Source: Cladobotryum mycophilum
Taxonomy: Eukaryota; Ascomycota; Sordariomycetes; Hypocreales; Hypocreaceae
Assembly (NCBI GenBank): GCA_036429605.1
Contig: JAVFKD010000002.1
Location: 372,001-436,000, forward strand
DNA length: 64,000 nt
Reading direction: 5' to 3'
How positions within the stretch are numbered: the stretch's first letter is position 1; every line of letters begins with the position of its first letter. A program made the translations under genes and the position numbers. Positions 48,514 to 59,677 of this stretch are shown piece after piece. The notes beneath the pieces were generated by a model. The model saw only the letters and a list, made by a program, of their open reading frames with translations, was not told where the DNA came from and searched no databases.

Positions 48514-49345
48514 TCGGATAGGATTCTACTCTTTTTTTGGAATATGATGAAAACATCAAAGTTATTTAACAGCGTATTGCATGGTATATCGTTATTGAGT
48601 TACAAAAGTCAGGGATGCGTATATTGGTTTTTGTATGCACGCTATAAATATGGATTTAGAAAAAGGGGCGCAAAGATTTTAGTAAGAGATGTCTGGGTCG
48701 AATGCATTGAGGTGTGTTATTACGGAAGGGGGAGGGTATGATATAGACTGGGGGGTTATGTTATGGGTATGACATGGATGTAAAGCGTTTTGTGTAGTAA
48801 GGATTGGATTCAAGGACTTGGATCACGCAGAGCTGGAGAGCGATGATGCGAAAGAACCATATTGATACATATTGATGATGTTTCATAATGAACAGCTAGT
48901 CAAAAAGCCATGATTATTTAAGCTGATATGGGGAGGCATATGGGGTTGAAAGGTCATTCATCTTCAATCACCTTCAACTAGGACTCGCCATGCCGTCACC
49001 CGCAAGATTACAACCACAACCACACAACAAGCATACTAGAAAGGCGAACAAGATTCATTTCATTTCATTTCATTCATTCATACGTTTATCTCTTTTTGTG
49101 GTCATACCCCCCTCCCTTTCCCGCATCCCAACTCCATTTCTCGACCGCTGTGTGTGTGGAAATGTGTTTCTGCAAAATTATAAGAATCTATCATGCCCTT
49201 ATATCTCTTCCGATTGTGAAGTAGATTGGTAGAGGTGGGAGTTCGTCATATCGGCAAAGCACAATGCCACATGTGGGGGAAAAGCAGCAGTCTGACTCGC
49301 TTCATTTCCGACTGCGCCTAGATCTGAGGCCTCATGCAAGTTATC
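48514..49345. other. Convergent 3' spacer
   Basis: About 830 nt between the transporter (+) and the pyrophosphorylase (-) stops. It is A/T-rich with short tandem ATTTC repeats at about 49055-49075. No gene seen. Confidence 0.45.
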
Positions 49346-50953
49346 TTACATGATGACCTCGTTGGAAACATCCTAAGAAAAAAAGGGGGTCAGTCACAAA
49401 ATAGCTCTGAGGGAAATACATGGGTGGGGAAACTTACCCGCTTCAACTCCTTATACGGCAAGCAGACGCAGTTGGAAACGCGCACCTCATCACCGACACC
49501 GCAGTCCTTGCCCAGGATAGAAATGCTCTGCACCTTGACGCCGTTCTTGACGATGCTGGTCGAGTGGCTGTTGGCAGGCGTAGGTGAACCCTCAACACGG
49601 GCCCAGGCACCTACGCGGCTACCCCAACCAATGATAGAGTAGAGAACACAGGCATCATGCTTAATCTCCGAGTCCTCGAGAACAATACTCTCCTTGATGC
49701 GGGCGCCGGCGCCGACCACGACTCGTGGGCCGATGCTGACGTTGGGGCCGAGCTTGGCGTCCGGGTGCACCTCAGCGGTAGGGTGGATGAAGACTGGGGC
49801 AATGATGTTGGCGCTGGGCTGGGCGAGCTCGTCGCTCTTGGACTGCCAGGCCTTTTGCAGATACAGGGCGTTGGCCGGTACGGCAGAGCCAGCAGTCTTG
49901 ATCTGGCGCCAAAAGTCCTTGGTCTCGTACACGAAGAACTGCTTGCTATCGGCCATGTCACCGAGAATGTCCTGCTCTAGTCGGATCACCTCGTTCTTCT
50001 TGTCGGCGTCATCGTCGTCACCACCAGTGCTGGAGGCTGGAATGTGGAAGTCGCCGAGGTTGTCAGAAGATGGGTACGAAACGAGACGGGCAGGTCGGTC
50101 GGTACGGCGCTTAATGGCAGTTCGGATGGAAGGGAAAATGGCCTCGGTGGCGAAGAGATAGACACCGCAGTTGATCAGGTTGCTAATATGAGACTCTGGC
50201 TTCTCGACGTAGTGCAGAACACGGCGGGTGTGGGTGTCAGAGACGATGCAACCAAAGTTTGCGGCAACGTCGTTGCTAACTCGAGTGCCGAGAATGACGG
50301 CTTCGGCATCCTTCTCGTCAAAGAGCTTCAGCATCTCCTCGAGCGGGAAAGAACAGCAGACATCGGCGTTGAGGACGAAGAAGCGATCAGGACGACCCTT
50401 GAGGATAGCATCACGGAAGTGATAGAGACCACCAGCAGTGCCAAGGGCTTCGTATTCTCTCAGGTAGCGGATTGTGATGCCAGGGAACTCCTTGGCAGAG
50501 TCCTTGATGAAATCTCGGAAAACGCTCTCGTCATAGTAGCCAATGATGTAGACCTCCTGAATCTGCTTGTTGGGGACGCGAGCGACGGCGGATAGACAGT
50601 GCCAGATGATGGGGTGGCCAGCGACCTCGAAGAGGGGCTTGGGGAGGTCCAGAGAGAGGGGACGGAATCGAGTACCGCGAGAGGGGCCGCCAACCTAGAT
50701 AGAGAGAGAGAAAAAAGATACAAGATTAGCTATAGGTCCCCTCCAATATGATATGAAGGGTCTGTTATATGGTAACAGCTCTCCCTTCCCTTGCGACGAG
50801 CTCAATCCCAGGGTCCTGCGAGCAATTGGGAAGGCGAGAAAAGAGAGGGCAGATCAAGGACATCCCCGGGGTTCGAAATAGACATACCAAGATGACTGCC
50901 TTGGTTGCGCCTTGAAGGTTGGGGCGATGCGCCAGGGGAACTTGAAGAGACAT
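49346..50953 (-). CDS. GDP-mannose pyrophosphorylase-like protein (GMPPA type)
   Basis: Sugar nucleotidyltransferase making or regulating GDP-mannose, the donor for cell-wall mannan, O-mannosylation and GPI anchors. Exons 50953-50888, 50694-49438 and 49372-49346 (introns 193 and 65 nt) encode 449 residues. The nucleotide-binding loop GGPSRGTRFRPLSLDLPKPL has the extended form seen in GMPPA rather than the GGFGTRLRPL of GMPPB. Other marks: NADVCCSFP, EKPESHISNLINCGVYLF, and a left-handed beta-helix of hexapeptide repeats (HPTAEVHPDAKLGPNVSIGP). A 9-codon last exon gives the conserved end DVSNEVIM. The GMPPA paralogue may be regulatory rather than catalytic. It lies near no other mannan genes here. 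Confidence 0.9.
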
Positions 50954-51748
50954 GACGTCTGTGGAGGGACAAGAAGTCGGTGGCCGGGGGGTGAAGGAGG
51001 AGGGGTGTGAAGCTTTCGCGGTGCGAGAGATATGAGTAGGTTGAGTGCGGAGGGCGATGGCGACAAGAGAGGAAACTTGAGAGAGCTTTCGGTGCGTTTT
51101 CTCAAGCAAGAAAAAATCGGATCGGAGGTTGAAATTAGAGAGGATGCGTAGCTTCTTGACCAGCAAATTGGCAGAGGGGCGGTGGAGGATCTGCCTTGTT
51201 GGTGTCACCACCAGATTGGAGGTTGGTTGGTTGGTTGGGTGGGTTGGGTTCACAGCAGCAGCATAGATGGATTTATGCGATTAAACGAGGGTGGTGGTGG
51301 GGGGAGCTGTGATTACAGTGGATGATGGGTGTTGGATGGTGGATGGTGGGGCATCACACGCAGGACGCATCACATCACGCATCACATAGCGCTGCCTTCG
51401 CCTTGCCTTGCCTTGTCAAGCATGGATGTCCTCTCATTATGTTATGCTTAAACACTCATTTATTAGTTTCAGCCTCTCTAATCTAGCAAAACTGGCACGT
51501 TGTCACAAAACAAACAATGAAACGGCTTGTGGGTCGCTGTGGCTTGAATGCTACAGTAATTAACGGGACGGATACGGACGGGCTTATAGTGTTGCATCTT
51601 AATACGGGCGGACCGTTCCAGCCAAAGTTTGACAGTGCCTGAAGCTAAGCCTTTGGTATTTCAAAAGCGGCTCAGTAAGAGTCATTCTCACACCAAACTG
51701 AAGGTGCCCAATAATGGGCCTGGCTCAACAATCCACGACGACACTACT
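50954..51748. other. Promoter region of the pyrophosphorylase gene
   Basis: About 800 nt, G/A-rich on the plus strand near 50940-51110 and with GATGGTGG-type repeats near 51285-51350. No gene is supported. It lies upstream of one minus-strand gene and downstream of another. Confidence 0.4.
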
Positions 51749-52852
51749 CTACTTCCTCCTCCAGTCATTGGATGCCATGGCCTTGGCCAACCCTTCCGAG
51801 TTCTGAGACCGCGTGTTCTCGGGCCGTGAGTTTTCGGATCGTGGGTTTTCAGCTCGTGAGTTCTCGGAACGTGGGTTCCCGGATCGCGAGTTCTCAGGAC
51901 GCGAGCTTCTTGGGCGCCACGAACGGCCCTCGCCCTCCTCATTTCGACCAAACTTGAGATCCGATCGTCGATTGACCAAATGCTCTGGAATTCCCTTGGA
52001 CAGAGACACCTTTAGAGTGCCGTCCTCGTGAGGTGTACCGTCCAATGCCTTCATGGCTGCTTCAGCTTCCTCCACAGTCTCAAAGTCAACGAAACAGTAG
52101 TGATGGTTCCCCGGAAGCGCCCTCGTCTTTTCGTGGGGGGTGATGCGCTTGCCAATTGCTGACCTACACGATGCCGAACCATGATTAGCCACCGCGTACT
52201 CCGCATTATAGTTACTTTTTATAACGAAACGATGATTATACTCACGGGTTGAAGCCCGCAAAGATTTCTCGCATCTCCTGGTTGTTGTGCTCCTGATCAA
52301 TCATCTTGGTCAACCCACCAACATAGAGTCTCCGTCCCTGGTAGTTTTCCAACATGTCGTCAAAGTGGGCAATAGCTCCACGAGGACCCTGCTCATTTCT
52401 TCGCTTGTTGACGGGCCGCCGATCAGGTGCATCACCCTCCTGACCGGGCTTGGTGGCCCAGTCACCCCATCGCTGGAAGACGGGTCTGTCTTCATATGTG
52501 CGCTTCTTCTTTGGCTCACAGGGACCAACCTTGAGCTGTCGTCCCCGGATGGTAGCATTCAGCGTGTCGAGGGCTCTCTCGGCCGTGGGTTTGTCCACAA
52601 AGTCCACGAAGCAGTAGCCTGGATTTCTGGCACTGACGGGGTCGACGGAGATGTGAATGTTCTCAAAGTTGCCAAAGTCATTGGCAACGAGCATCTCCTC
52701 AATGTCAACAGGCTTGATGACATAGTGCAGATTCCCTGCGGTTACCAGTCAGTAGGGAGGGAAGAGATGGGCTGAATATGAGGGATGGGCGCGCCTAAGT
52801 AGATGCGTCTGCCCTGGGACAAGGCGTCTGACTGATCTGCCAAAGTATCCAT
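51749..52852 (-). CDS. RNA-binding protein with two RRMs and RxEN repeats
   Basis: Exons 52852-52795, 52735-52246 and 52163-51749 encode 320 residues. RRM1 begins RRIYLGNLHYVIKP, with RNP1-like PGYCFVDFV. RRM2 begins GRRLYVGGL, with HHYCFVDF. The C-terminus has seven five-residue units of the form R-x-(E/G/Q)-N-(S/P/T), encoded by degenerate 15-nt repeats at about 51799-51905. The first intron (52736-52794, 59 nt) would need a GC donor (TTAG then GCGCGC), because no GT is available before RRM1. The second intron is 82 nt with GTGAGT and TAG. The gene probably acts in mRNA processing or stability, but the partner RNA is unknown. No paralogue is nearby. Confidence 0.85.
51799..51905. repeat. 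Seven degenerate 15-nt repeats (RxENS units)
   Basis: Tandem 15-nt units such as GTTCTCGGGCCGTGA with near copies, read on the minus strand as R-S/P/A-E-N-S/P/T. They lie inside the last exon of the two-RRM gene and are potentially variable in copy number between strains. Confidence 0.75.
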
Positions 52853-54252
52853 GACTGAATCTTCCGTCTTTGCCTGTTAGGAGCGTTATGTTGCCTGCCA
52901 CAAGTGAATGTGTAGGTAGGTGAGTAGGTGAGCAGCCCGATAACCACGTGGTTTGAGTCTCTCTGTGTGTGACTCCAACTTTTTTTCAATGAGGAAAAAA
53001 AGTGTCATGTAAAGCCCTGACTAGTAAAAACGTGACAGACCGCCTTCGGCAGCTCTTGTTGCAGCGGTTGTGAAGCAGATTGTGTGCATTTTCCACTTTC
53101 GAATAAGTAACTATAAAGGGGTCATATGGGAGACGATGGATTGATATATTTTTCATGAATTAAAAAAGAAAAGATCAGTTTATCAGATGCAATAATACAT
53201 GGCATTTGATTCATCCGATTACATGCTTGTTCAGGTTCAGGTTCAGGTTAAGCGGGTTTCTTTTAAGTGGTTGCAGCCAGCCTAAGACGGTCGCTGTGCT
53301 AATTGGATCGTAGCGGGAGCCAAAACACTGCAGGCAGATGGTTTCCAACGGCGGGTCAGACACTGAAGAATGAATGGATGAATGCATGTATATTGGATGG
53401 GCGATGGTAATAGGCTGAGCTGTTTCTGACTTGTTGGTAAAGACGTCCATCTCTTCATGATGATTGGAATTGAACAAGGAAAAAGCAATGTTGTTGGTCA
53501 CGTGGGATTGTTGGTCCAAGGCAATGATGAATGGGAAAGTCCCAGCCACCCGATTTCTTCGCTCCTACCAGGTGGTGTATCAGACAAACAACATCGCGCA
53601 AACACTGGTTCAACTCCAGCTGCCATTAATTTCTGTTAGAGAGGTAGATATCCCGATACCTCAAACACTATCGATAGAATAGTGAGTGTTAATTTTATGC
53701 AATATCTTCCATCTCGATGCCTCACAGTATTTATTAAAATATTGTTGCATTATTCGGAAATTCCATGGCTGACCAATTGACGTTTCTAGACGGCGGCTCT
53801 ACCATCTCTTAACCTGGAGCCGTGTTTCAGCGGTTCATTCACTGCAAGCAGCTGGAGCCTATCAGCTGGGCCTTCACCTCACAACCCCCTGATAAACACT
53901 TCAACGTACCAGCTTCGCCCTCGCTTCACTTCAGCCTGGCTTTACTCTACCATCACTCGCAGCTCATCAATTCAAGCCCTGTTGCGTTTTTTGCTCATCT
54001 CATCGTCGTTTCTTAATTCATCATCTTCAGTTACTGTCAAATCATTATTGTCCAATCATTGGGCTGTGGCCTTTTACTTCACTTCATCTTGTGCAATCAC
54101 CATAGTAACTAACCCCTGTTGCCACAACAAAGTCAACAGAGTCCAGATTCATCCTCTGCTCACCCAACAATCTACTCAATCATCTCATTCACTGATGAAA
54201 GCTGCTCCTCATCATTAATATAATCTCAGCATCAGGCGCTTACTTGCCCGAG
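52853..54252. other. Divergent spacer between RRM and dynamin genes
   Basis: About 1.4 kb with no supported gene. It contains the promoters of the RRM protein (-) and the dynamin-like GTPase (+). A short GGTTCA repeat occurs near 53231-53247. Confidence 0.4.
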
Positions 54253-57201
54253 ATGCCTCATGCAACTCGCCGCGGAGGTTCTCGTGGCAGTGCTGGTAGC
54301 CGATTAAATTCCATCAAGAGGGACCCAGACCAGGCATTCAATATGGTCACGTCTGCCAGTATCGCTGATGGTGATGAAATCTCCAGACATATTCCGCCCG
54401 ATCAAGCCTTTTATCGGAACGGCAGATCTGATGCTCGTAAGTTGCTGCTTCGTCCGGAACACATCAAAGTTATCGATTCCATGTATGCTAACCTTTGACC
54501 AAAGCAACGCCTAGTGAGTATCCTAGTGAGCGACCAACTGAACCCGAGCCGCTTCTTAGGGAAATCCGGACGCGTTCTGATCTGGTCGTTGAAACAAGTC
54601 CTAGAAGTGTCGAGGAGAGCTTCTTCCACACCTCATTTCAGGACATTGGCAAGAAACTCAAGGCTTGCAATGACACACTTGGAGAACTTCAGCAGCTTGG
54701 CGTCTCACATGATGTTCAACTGCCAGAGCTAGTCTTGGTCGGCGACCAGAGTGCAGGCAAATCTAGTCTGATGTCTGGACTCGCCAACCTTGATCTGCCT
54801 CGAAGTGAAGGTACTTGCACACGCTGCCCTCTGCACATTCGAGTATCTAGCAATACCGAGTGGTCTTGTCGTGTCTGGCTTCGCAAGGAATACTCGTATA
54901 AGCCTCCGGATCGACCAATTGATGAGTCCGATGTCACTGAAGAAGCTCCCTTTTACCCCTGGAAAAAGACGGCCAATAACGTGGTGCACGAGTTCAAGAC
55001 AATGCACGACAAAAGCGAAATCGAAGAGGTTTTACGATGGGCCCAGATTGCCATTCTCAATGACGATAGACCCCACCATCTTTTCGTCCCTGGCTCTGGT
55101 GCCATTGCCTTGAACATGCCGATAGCCAAAGCGGCAGAGGAAACCGCCGCAAAGTTCTCTCCCAACGTCGTCGCTCTAGAAATAAAGGGCCCTGGGCTGC
55201 CAGACTTGTCGTTTTATGACATGCCTGGCATCTTCCAGAACCCCGCGGATGCCAAAGATGACTACTTGGTCAATGTTGTTCGGAACCTGTCAAAGGCATA
55301 CATCCAACACCCCTCAGCTATCATCATTTGCTCTATGCCGATGAACTCTGATGCTGAAAACTCATGCACCTTTGGCCTCACGCGCAAACTGGGTGCTTTG
55401 AGCCGAACTATTGGTGTTTTGACTAAAGCCGACCTGCTGCCATCGGGTGGTAATCATGCCCAGTGGCTCGACATCATGAGGGGTGCAACCCACACCGCCG
55501 GACTCGGCTATTTCATCACATCTCGACCCCAGGGCAAGGATCTCGAAGAGCTCAAGTCGTGGGAAGATTTTGTGTTCGAGGACCATTCTTATGAGGGATG
55601 GCCGAGTTCCTTCCACACGTTTAGCCATCGCTGTGGAGTAGAGAAACTCAAAGCCTTTCTTTCAGAACGCCTGGGTGAGGAATTTGCCAAAAGGTATGTG
55701 ACTTGAGACCTTGCATTCTGATCAACAGCTAACGAATAGCAGTCTGCCCAATATTAAGCACAAGGTCAAGCATTACCTTGACAAGATCACGAGGCAACTC
55801 GCCACCTTGCCCGAACTTCCCCACAATGTCGAATTAGAGATTCAGACCTGTCTCAACAGTTTCGCCGACAGCTCTCGGACAAAGATTGATGAGTTCGCAG
55901 CTCGTATCAACGATCTACCTGCGAATTTCCGGGACTGTCTTCTGGAAATTAAGCCCAAGTTCATACTCAAGGATAGAAGCGATATTGAGGTGTTGGAGTT
56001 ATCCGATGACGAGTCGGACGCAGGATCAATCGCCCCCATGGCTCATGCAACGCCGACCTCTAAGCGACGAGCGATGGCCGCCCAAGCCACTCCATCCAAA
56101 CGACCAAGACTTGGGGCATCGGCCGAGTCTGTTGCTCCAACACCAAGTACTGTGAAGCCCGAGGATAGCGGCAGCGGAAATGGCCTTCCACCACCTGCAG
56201 CACCCCAGAGAGTCGCTCTCGCAGAACCGTTTAAAGAGTTTGGTAACATTGGTCGTGGCTTTCGGACATTGAGGCAAGTTCATGACGAGATTCAGACCAA
56301 GATGAAGGCGGGTATGCCAAACATCATCCCTCCCGAGGTATATAATGATCTCGCCATGGAGTCCATTAGACCCTGGAACCGCCCTACAGACGTCTTTCTT
56401 AAGCAGATCATACGACTGCTTCAGCATGAACTTGAGGGGGTCTTGAACATGTCACTCGAAAGTCTCAAGAAGCGATTTATTTACACCGAGGCTAAGCGGC
56501 ATCTTAAAAGCTGTCTGGAAGAGCACTGGGAGGTGACCCAGAAAGCCCTCCATGAACTGTACAGCGACGAGACGGAGCGGCTCATGACATTCAATGAAGG
56601 GGCACTGCAACAGTGCATCAAGGATGAGGAAGATATGCTGTTCCGATTCCGCCACCAGATGCGAATGCATGGAGCGGGCTTTGCGCAGAAACCGCTCTTG
56701 CCATGGGAGAGTCTTACAGAAGAAAAACAGACACAGGATGTTAAGCGACGACAGGCTGAGGAGGCCAGACTAAAACCCGACATGTTTGTTAGGGAGGTTC
56801 AAGTGGTGGCTTACGTTAGAGGATACTACCGCCTCGCCGCCCTTCGATATGCCGACGCTGTCTCCCAGCGCATCATCTGCCGCATGATCCCCGCCATTCG
56901 AAAGCAGCTTCGCACGTACCTGGATGACAAGCTCGGTGTGCGGGGTCCCAATGCCGTCAGCGTTTACGAGAAGCTCATGGACGAGGACGAAGCTACGGCG
57001 TTGAAGAGGGAGACGCTCAAGACGGAGAGGGAGAAGTTTGTGCGGGCACTCACGAGCATTGAGGCGCTGGAGATGGGTGCCTCGACGGGGGTTCCGACTG
57101 CGGTGGAGAGAAGCTTTTCGAGGCAGCCAACGATGGTGATTCCGCGGAGGGAGTCGGATGTGACGATGCTGAATGATGATGCGCACTATGGAGAGGCTTA
57201 G
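54253..57201 (+). CDS. Mx-like dynamin GTPase with NLS-like insert
   Basis: Large GTPase of the fungal dynamin/Mx group; 943 residues from exons 54253-54436, 54505-55693 and 55743-57201 (introns 68 and 49 nt). G1 is GDQSAGKSS, G3 is DMPG, G4 is LTKADL. A stalk-like helical region follows (EHWEVTQKALHELY, ALRYADAVSQRII). The TTG before CCCGAG in the longer frame is rejected; the ATG at 54253 leads PHATRRGGSRGSAGS. Between the GTPase core and the stalk, about residues 545-610, is a disordered insert: VLELSDDESD, a SUMO-interaction-like motif, then TSKRRAMAAQATPSKRPRLG, a bipartite nuclear-signal-like stretch. Classical dynamins lack such a segment. A nuclear or nuclear-envelope role is possible but only inferred. 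Whether a full GED is present is unclear. Confidence 0.9.
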
Positions 57202-57772
57202 TTGCCTCTTGCCGATGGCTTCTTTATTTATTTCTTTTTCTTTTGTCACATTTCTTGTCATCATTGTACAGAACATGCTTCTGTTTATTGTACACTAGGG
57301 GGATATATTTCTGGGCTTTTATTGCTGTTTGACTTTCTCTGGCGGCCGCAGGAGTGGTTTGCTCTCACGCTCATGGTATTGCTCACAAAGGGGGACTTGA
57401 TATTACGTTTTTGTACGGAAAAAGTTGACATTATTAGTAATTAGCTAGGCTCATATGAAGGACATTTAACAATTTTCACTCGTCAACTCCCTTGATTCTC
57501 CGCTGGCTCTCTATTTCCAAAGCGACTAGGATATGGGACCGGCTATTCAACACGTCAATAGTTTTAACAGCCTGAATTGTGCAATATCCGGGGTGTTAGG
57601 TGCGATACTGATGGAGCAAGATGTCGCGTTCCGTTATGAAGAGTGGTGGGAGCGGAGGTTCATCAAACGCCTTGCGCTCGACCTGGCTGCCGGATGAGCG
57701 TCGACGGCGGGGTCCTTGGTTGCAGACTCTGCTCGGACGCTTTGCGCAGTTTACCGATACTACGCCTCCCCC
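57202..57772. other. Convergent 3' spacer
   Basis: About 570 nt between the dynamin (+) and peptide gene A (-), which end towards each other. No gene beyond these is supported. An open frame on the plus strand at 57621-58067 overlaps peptide gene A and lacks any motif. Confidence 0.4.
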
Positions 57773-58203
57773 TTATGGTGACCTGATCTATATCACAGTC
57801 GATTGGTTAGCAAACGGGGAACCCTGCGGTAGATCCAGAGGGACCCTTCCACCAACATACCCCCCACGTTCTACAAAACCTCTCTGCATGACATTGCTTC
57901 ATGTTCTGTTCATTTGCGCACCAAAAGCTGGGCTTATCATCATCAGCAAACCGAGTTTCCATACAAAAACCAGGGTCGCTCTTCCAGTCAACCTACTCCG
58001 GATTCACAAGAATTTGGCTAATACTCGGACAAATCTTATTAGCATGTGTGTGTGTATATATATGTAGTATCATATGAAAAGAACCCCCCATTACTGGCAA
58101 GACGTTGGACTACAAGTGCGACATCATGACTTACTTCTAATAGTCGAGGACTTGCCACGGCCAGTCCAAGAAAGATGGCGACGGAAACGACGGAGAACCG
58201 CAT
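57773..58203 (-). CDS. Small secreted cysteine-rich peptide A
   Basis: A hidden three-exon gene not covered by any long frame: 58203-58135, 57992-57861 and 57787-57773, 71 residues. Introns are 142 nt (GTAAGT/TAG) and 73 nt (GTATGT, GCTAAC branch site, ATAG). The signal peptide starts MRFSVVSVAIFLGLAVAS. The mature peptide of about 53 residues has four cysteines, spaced C-x14-C-x8-C-x5-C, with NMKQCHAERFC. The leader is almost the same as that of peptide B at 59270-59677, and the xMxQ(C/Y)CH region is shared too. If the second intron were not removed, the frame would run on to a stop at 57807 with two more cysteines. No known family is recognised; an effector, antimicrobial or signalling peptide is a guess. 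Confidence 0.65.
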
Positions 58204-59269
58204 CGTGAGAGGGCGTAAGGGACGTGGAAGGAAGGATATCAGGTATGAGCGCGGGTTTATGGAGGACAGGTCGAGAACGGGATGAGATTGGGGTTTTGGG
58301 GTGCTTTAAGTACCTACACGGAGTGGCACACGGAATCCGAGACACGCGTCAGCTGCTGCTCCTCACCCAAGACATTTCTTTACAAGTACTACTATCCGAA
58401 CGGGGAAAAACTCGATGACAACAACTGAATCACGCGGTCAGTCGTAGCTATATTGCAAAGTGTGCGCGGAGTAACAAGCGATTGCTTGTCAACTCTCCTG
58501 GGCTTGGTCATCTCGTGCGATTACAGCCTACCTGCGCCCCCTGAGCGTTCCACATCTCGAAGACTTTGCCCATGCTACAACTGGTACGATAGACCCTTTA
58601 CTATTCAATACCCCCATGGTAGTAATTTTCTGGTTTCCTTGACAGCTCTGGGTACTAGTGGTTTCTCATAAGTTGGTTGGCTACTTTCCCCCTCGATCTG
58701 AACCCCAATCAGATCGCGTTGTGTGAAACACTCAGGGGGGGTTACATGGGGACTGTATTGAAGGCTGAAAGCTAAGCAGTTGATTGAATAGCACATCAAC
58801 TCCTCCGCCTGTCGTGCCGTGCTGCCATTTCACGGTCTTCACTCAGAAGAAATAGGAGTAACTAGGGAATATATCAGTTCATGACCTTCCCCCTTTCGAG
58901 AACAGGGCCCTCCATGCCTTGGGTCTCCTGACATGAGTTGAAATCATACTCCTTGCATACACCCAACAAGAAAACCGGTAACCCCTCTACTTCAACCTAG
59001 ACTATGTGTCCTGGCCCTCATTGCAGCAGATTACAGGTTACAGTCTGCGCTTGGCCCTCTTCACATGTGCCTACACGGCATTCAAGCCCCGCGATTCTAT
59101 TATAAAACAAGGGGCTACACCATGAAGCCTGTCACCACAAGGAAACTAGTATCCACCACTGAGGCGTCAGCACCCTGGGTTAGCTCCTCGATATCCCCAA
59201 GGCCACCCCAGGCCATCACAACCAGCTTCATCATAGACTTTCCCCAGCCCCCTCCGGCGCTTTCACCAT
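58204..59269. other. Spacer between peptide genes A and B
   Basis: About 1.07 kb between two same-strand peptide genes. It contains the promoter of gene A and the 3' side of gene B. No third copy is evident from the leader pattern. Confidence 0.4.
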
Positions 59270-59677
59270 TCAAACACCAAGACCTCCCATATTATACTCG
59301 TCGCACGCCTCCTGGCTAACATGACAGTACTGCATCAACTCTATGCCCTTGTAACAGATATAGCCAAGCTAATAAGAAAGCCAGATCAAGCAGTTAGCAA
59401 ACCAAGGCTTTTTCAACAAGGTTTCCAGGGGCGCTTTCGGCTAAATCCACTTACTTCCATCTTGCAATTAAAGTACACGGGCGTCTATCAAGAGTTCACA
59501 TCTTAGTCCAACATTTTTCATTTCGACATATGAGCAACACACGGGCAATCAAATCCGCTTTTCTTGCCCGGCCCAGAGTCAAAGGAAAGGGGGGGGGGTA
59601 CGTACTCCTGCTGGAGGTGGAGGCATGCCCATCACAAGGCCAGTGAAAAGAGAGAGGGAAACGACGGAGAACCGCAT
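59270..59677 (-). CDS. Small secreted cysteine-rich peptide B
   Basis: Three exons, 59677-59606, 59484-59455 and 59368-59270, code for 66 residues, with introns of 121 nt (GTACGT/TAG) and 86 nt (GTAAGT/TTAG). The sum is exactly 67 codons. The leader MRFSVVSLSLFTGLVMG is a good signal peptide; after it a PPPPAG segment and a mature part with four cysteines at spacing C-x7-C-x9-C-x6-C (FNCKMELGYIC, LMQYCHVSQEACDEY). The leader's first seven residues are the same as in peptide A, and 22 nt from the start codon are identical. A ten-G run (59589-59598) lies in the first intron. It looks like a tandem paralogue of A that diverged in the mature part. Function unknown. Confidence 0.65.

Noticed and set aside
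57621..58067. 148-codon open frame on the plus strand
   Set aside because: It overlaps the spliced peptide gene A on the other strand and has no motif, leader or family resemblance.
59065..59319. 84-codon plus-strand frame
   Set aside because: Partly antisense to the last exon of peptide gene B and without recognisable features.
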